A DNA stretch of 64,000 nucleotides from Maribacter huludaoensis (GTDB taxonomy: Bacteria > Bacteroidota > Bacteroidia > Flavobacteriales > Flavobacteriaceae). The position numbers were made by a program, and so were the translations under genes. The stretch covers positions 958,313 through 1,022,312 of the forward strand of contig NZ_JARKMS010000001.1 of the NCBI RefSeq assembly GCF_029350945.1, in the 5' to 3' direction. Shown in pieces: positions 61,083-64,000 of this stretch. The notes beneath the pieces were generated by a model. The model had not been told where the DNA came from and made no database searches. It saw nothing but the letters and a program-made list of their open reading frames with translations. Each line of letters begins with the position of its first letter. The first letter of the stretch is position 1.

Positions 61083-63311
61083 TTATTTAAAATAATATGA
61101 GCCAGACCACTCATAGTTCTTATCCTTGATTTTTAATGCATGCGTAGCTTCTGTTGAAGCATTGTTGTTTGCAATGATGAAAACCTTTGTAATATCTTTT
61201 ACGGTGGTTATCATTACGGCCGTGTAATCTTCATTATCTAAAATTACCTTAAGTTCTTTAATATTACTATAGGAATTTACAGCAGATTCCGTCACGGGGC
61301 TATAACCACCATGTGTTTCTGTAGTTGATATAAATAAGGTGTTTTGGGTATTTTTTCTACGTATAACGAAACCTGCTTCTCTTCTTAAATTAAAATCAGG
61401 ATCGTTGGCACCTATCCTAACGAACTTTAGTTCGTCATTTTTTAAGCTTGCCGATGTCAATGTATAGAATTTACCTTGGTCTAACCAGCTCAGTTTTGTG
61501 TTCTCGTCTGTTGAAATTCCAGAACCTTCAGACCATAGGTGTTGGTATCCATTAGATGTACCTAAAGGTTCAAGAGTGTTGGGTACTTCGTATTCAAAAT
61601 TAGTTTTAATGACTTGTCCTATAAAGTAGAAAGGCAAATCATACTGGTTTATACTATCTGAATCTATTTTTAAAATATCCAGCAAAAATGGATTTTCAAA
61701 ACTGTCATCCTTTATTAATGCCATGGTTCTGTGCATTGCCGTTCCAGGGTAAGCATTGGTTTCTTTGGCGCTTACTATTTGTACCGCAACATTAGAATCA
61801 TCATAAAGATAGAGTTCGGGGTGGTATTTACTTCCAATATCATATTTGCCTTGATAATGAGATCTCTCGTTTTGTACCAGCGTATTATGGGCAATGGTCT
61901 GCTTTGCCCAAGTTTTGTTTTCCTTTAAATAATTTCCGCCGCCTTTTTGTTCAATATTTACAAAACGGGCCAATCCGTAATCCTGTAATACTTCATTTCC
62001 GGTATTGTAGAAGGAATAGGATAATTTGTCATAATGACCATGACTGGATCCCTGCGAGGCATATTTAAATACAAGTTCCGTATTCTTGCTGCGTAAAATA
62101 CCTACACCACCTTGTTTACCTTCCGGACCGTCGGATAAATTGATTGATTTTTTATCGAATGGTATAGCCTTTCCATTTTTAACGCCTAGGGCTACCGCCA
62201 AACCGGAATCATCTAACAAAACTTTATTTTGTTTGGCCGCTATACTTAGTAGTCCCGGGTCTTGTGATCCGTAATAATAAGAAATATCAACAGCTGACAC
62301 CAATGCGTCTGTGTAATAGGACATTCCTTTTTGGCCATCGTTAAGGGGAAAGAAATCACCATCTGCATTAGATAAATTTAACAGTGCATTTATAGATTTT
62401 AATAAAACGCCATCTTTATATTCAAAAATATTAAGCTCGGGTTTTACATTGTGCAGACCTTCTGAAAATATTAAGAACGGATACATGGCGTAACGTTGAT
62501 AATATGGACCCTCATTATAATATCCTTCCGGAGAAAAAGGTTCTTCTATATTAGCTAGAAATCCAGCTTTTCCCTCTTTATTTATAAATCCTCCGTCATC
62601 ATCTTTTGCAGATTTATCCATGTCCAATCCCGGAATTCCGTAAAGCGCTCGGTCAATTAATTCCTTATCGTTCATTACAAGCCCGATCATACCAACAGCT
62701 GCGTTTCCCCAGGTACTATGATTGTGCACTCTTTGATAAAACTGCGGACTATCTACTGAAATATGGTCTGCAAAAGGTCTAAAGAGGTTATTTTCCAATT
62801 TTTTTCTTTCTGCCTTGCTCAGGTAGTCATAAATACAATCATACGCTTGGCTAACATAAACTAACCAGTTAGAATCATTTAGACATTGCCAAAACAATTT
62901 GCCACGTGCATATGATCTTGTTTTGGGATGTAAGGGTAATGTTTTATACATTTCCTCATATTGCAAGAGCATGTCTTTTACGTATTTGGCATATTTCTCA
63001 TCTTCTAAAATTTGATAGAGAACGCCGGCTTGATGCATGGCAAACATATTTTGCTTGTGCCTAACATGGGTGTAACCACCAGAATAATCTTTGGGTATAG
63101 GTGTATCTATGCCTAAAGCAATTTCCGCATCTATTTCTTCTTTTACTTTTTTAAGAGATGCATCGAACAAGGGAACGTTTCCCAGTTCTGCTCTAATTTT
63201 AGAAACACCGTCCTTAGTAAGTATAAGACTGGGGTGTTCTTGTGCAACTGTACTAAATGTTATTAAAACAGTACAGATAAAAGCTTTTAAGGTATTTAAG
63301 TATTTGGTCAT
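61083..63311 (-). CDS. PL17-family oligoalginate lyase (heparinase II/III-type)
   Basis: 742 residues with a signal peptide (about 1-23, ending STVAQ), hence periplasmic. An N-terminal alpha/alpha toroid (about 25-380) is followed by a heparinase II/III-type beta-sandwich domain. Candidate active-site residues are N197 and H198 (RVHNHSTWGN), the Tyr pair in GYYNEGPYYQRYA, and the His of SSHGHYDKLSYSFY, matching the Asn/His/Tyr/His set of characterised PL17 exolyases. It would degrade alginate oligomers to unsaturated monouronate for KdgF. Five bp after the PL6 gene and 19 bp before kdgF. Confidence 0.93.
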   Translation of the reverse strand: MTKYLNTLKAFICTVLITFSTVAQEHPSLILTKDGVSKIRAELGNVPLFDASLKKVKEEIDAEIALGIDTPIPKDYSGGYTHVRHKQNMFAMHQAGVLYQILEDEKYAKYVKDMLLQYEEMYKTLPLHPKTRSYARGKLFWQCLNDSNWLVYVSQAYDCIYDYLSKAERKKLENNLFRPFADHISVDSPQFYQRVHNHSTWGNAAVGMIGLVMNDKELIDRALYGIPGLDMDKSAKDDDGGFINKEGKAGFLANIEEPFSPEGYYNEGPYYQRYAMYPFLIFSEGLHNVKPELNIFEYKDGVLLKSINALLNLSNADGDFFPLNDGQKGMSYYTDALVSAVDISYYYGSQDPGLLSIAAKQNKVLLDDSGLAVALGVKNGKAIPFDKKSINLSDGPEGKQGGVGILRSKNTELVFKYASQGSSHGHYDKLSYSFYNTGNEVLQDYGLARFVNIEQKGGGNYLKENKTWAKQTIAHNTLVQNERSHYQGKYDIGSKYHPELYLYDDSNVAVQIVSAKETNAYPGTAMHRTMALIKDDSFENPFLLDILKIDSDSINQYDLPFYFIGQVIKTNFEYEVPNTLEPLGTSNGYQHLWSEGSGISTDENTKLSWLDQGKFYTLTSASLKNDELKFVRIGANDPDFNLRREAGFVIRRKNTQNTLFISTTETHGGYSPVTESAVNSYSNIKELKVILDNEDYTAVMITTVKDITKVFIIANNNASTEATHALKIKDKNYEWSGSYYFK

Positions 63312-63316
63312 GTATA

Positions 63317-64000
63317 TTATCTGTTTTTAAGTAGCCCTAGATCTTTGCCGTCAGTACCTTTTCCTTTAAGCGGAGAATCTGTACTCAATGAATAATCGTC
63401 TTCTTTGGAAAATTCAGGTTCAAGCTCCCATTGGTTTTCAACAAGATATTTTTGGTCACCGGTAACCATTAATTTTTCAGAATTACTAAGGGCATTGTTC
63501 AAAATTTTTACAATAGGCTCACCAACGACCAAGTGCATGTTAATGGCCTTGCTATCTTTGAAAATATTGTTTTTAATTTCAGTCTCTTGAACGCCATATA
63601 AAGAAACAGTTGCATCATATTTATTTTTGGAGCCATAGCCAACATGGTCAAATACGTTATGCTCCATCTCTAAAAACGGACCAAAAGTACTTTCGTCCTT
63701 ACCGCCCCTATATAATCTTAACGCGGCACCTTGTAGATCATTAATACTATTATTTTTCATAATAAAGTACTCTACATTATAAGCGCCAATATCATCGGTT
63801 TCTTTATCTAATGCCGCTATACTACCGGAAATGTTTTTGAATTTTGAATTTTGGATACTAATAGTATCTGCAAAGGTACCTTTGGAAACACGAAGTACGT
63901 CAAAAGAGTGGTTGACGACCATATCTTTGAATTCACAGTTGTCTATGAACAACTTATAATTTTCGATCATAGATTTTTTACTGGTACTAATAACCGAGTT
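63317..64000 (-). CDS. PL6-family polysaccharide lyase (partial, C-terminal part)
   Basis: The frame is open to the right edge (228 codons visible, the internal ATG at 63970 is not the start). The sequence is a right-handed beta-helix with regular coils (IENYKLFIDNCEFKDMVVN; TISIQNSKFKNISGSI; FLEMEHNVFDHVGY; ATVSLYGVQETEIKNNIFKD) and ends with a chondroitinase-B-like C-terminus (SPLKGKGTDGKDLGLL). PL6 enzymes cleave alginate, often with preference for MG or G blocks, and supply oligomers to PL17. The catalytic Lys and Arg region is upstream and not visible here. Confidence 0.85.
   Translation of the reverse strand, partial: NSVISTSKKSMIENYKLFIDNCEFKDMVVNHSFDVLRVSKGTFADTISIQNSKFKNISGSIAALDKETDDIGAYNVEYFIMKNNSINDLQGAALRLYRGGKDESTFGPFLEMEHNVFDHVGYGSKNKYDATVSLYGVQETEIKNNIFKDSKAINMHLVVGEPIVKILNNALSNSEKLMVTGDQKYLVENQWELEPEFSKEDDYSLSTDSPLKGKGTDGKDLGLLKNR

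Overview
This window looks like chromosome of a marine member of the Flavobacteriaceae (Bacteroidota), near Zobellia, Maribacter or Arenibacter. The evidence is low GC content, a SusC/SusD pair, an RpoD-type sigma factor starting MRQLKITKQ, promoters matching TTG-N19-TAnnTTTG, no Shine-Dalgarno signals, and an alginate locus. No insertion sequence, phage gene, CRISPR array or rRNA was seen. One tRNA (Arg, anticodon UCU) is present.

Layout. 1-3.4 kb: secreted sugar isomerase (cut by the left edge), Nudix-like regulator, proC, an RpoD paralogue. 3.7-11.4 kb: a large secreted Asp-box propeller protein, then a minus-strand operon of a DUF885-like exported protein, an amino-acid permease and an aldo/keto reductase-Rid fusion. 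11.7-22.3 kb: signalling region with two soluble PAS histidine kinases, three stand-alone receiver proteins, two AraC-type regulators (one preceded by an overlapping 53-codon ORF), a GH13 glucan-branching-like enzyme, a stress-type SDR and a Cys-rich copper-binding-type protein. 22.5-24.5 kb: SemiSWEET, two small membrane proteins, a BLUF photoreceptor. 24.8-31.1 kb: MarR regulator divergent from a tyrosine/homogentisate catabolic operon (aminotransferase, hpd, hmgA, fahA, flavin-reductase-like). 31-35 kb: CDF transporter, an erythromycin-esterase-like fusion protein, a DUF4287/DUF5655 protein. 35.3-42.1 kb: a compact predicted peptide-tagging operon (transglutaminase-DUF2126, ATP-grasp-alpha-E, transglutaminase). 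43-45.3 kb: a TPR histidine kinase with its LuxR-type response regulator.

45.6-64 kb is an alginate utilisation locus. PL6 and PL17 lyases give unsaturated monouronate, KdgF linearises it to DEH, SusC/SusD and an MFS carrier import, an SDR reduces DEH to KDG, KdgK phosphorylates it and KdgA cleaves KDPG to pyruvate and glyceraldehyde 3-phosphate. A phosphofructokinase with pyrophosphate-type active-site residues sits between kdgK and kdgA and, with manA, could carry carbon back to hexose phosphates. Two regulators partition the locus. A FadR-type GntR protein has matching tandem operator arrays (TTGGTTWWCCAA, 13-bp period) at its own promoter and at susC. A LacI protein has twin 20-bp operators between itself and kdgK. 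At the susC, gntR and lacI promoters the operator overlaps the last three bases of the -7 box, which predicts repression. This operator grammar is the most distinctive signal in the window.
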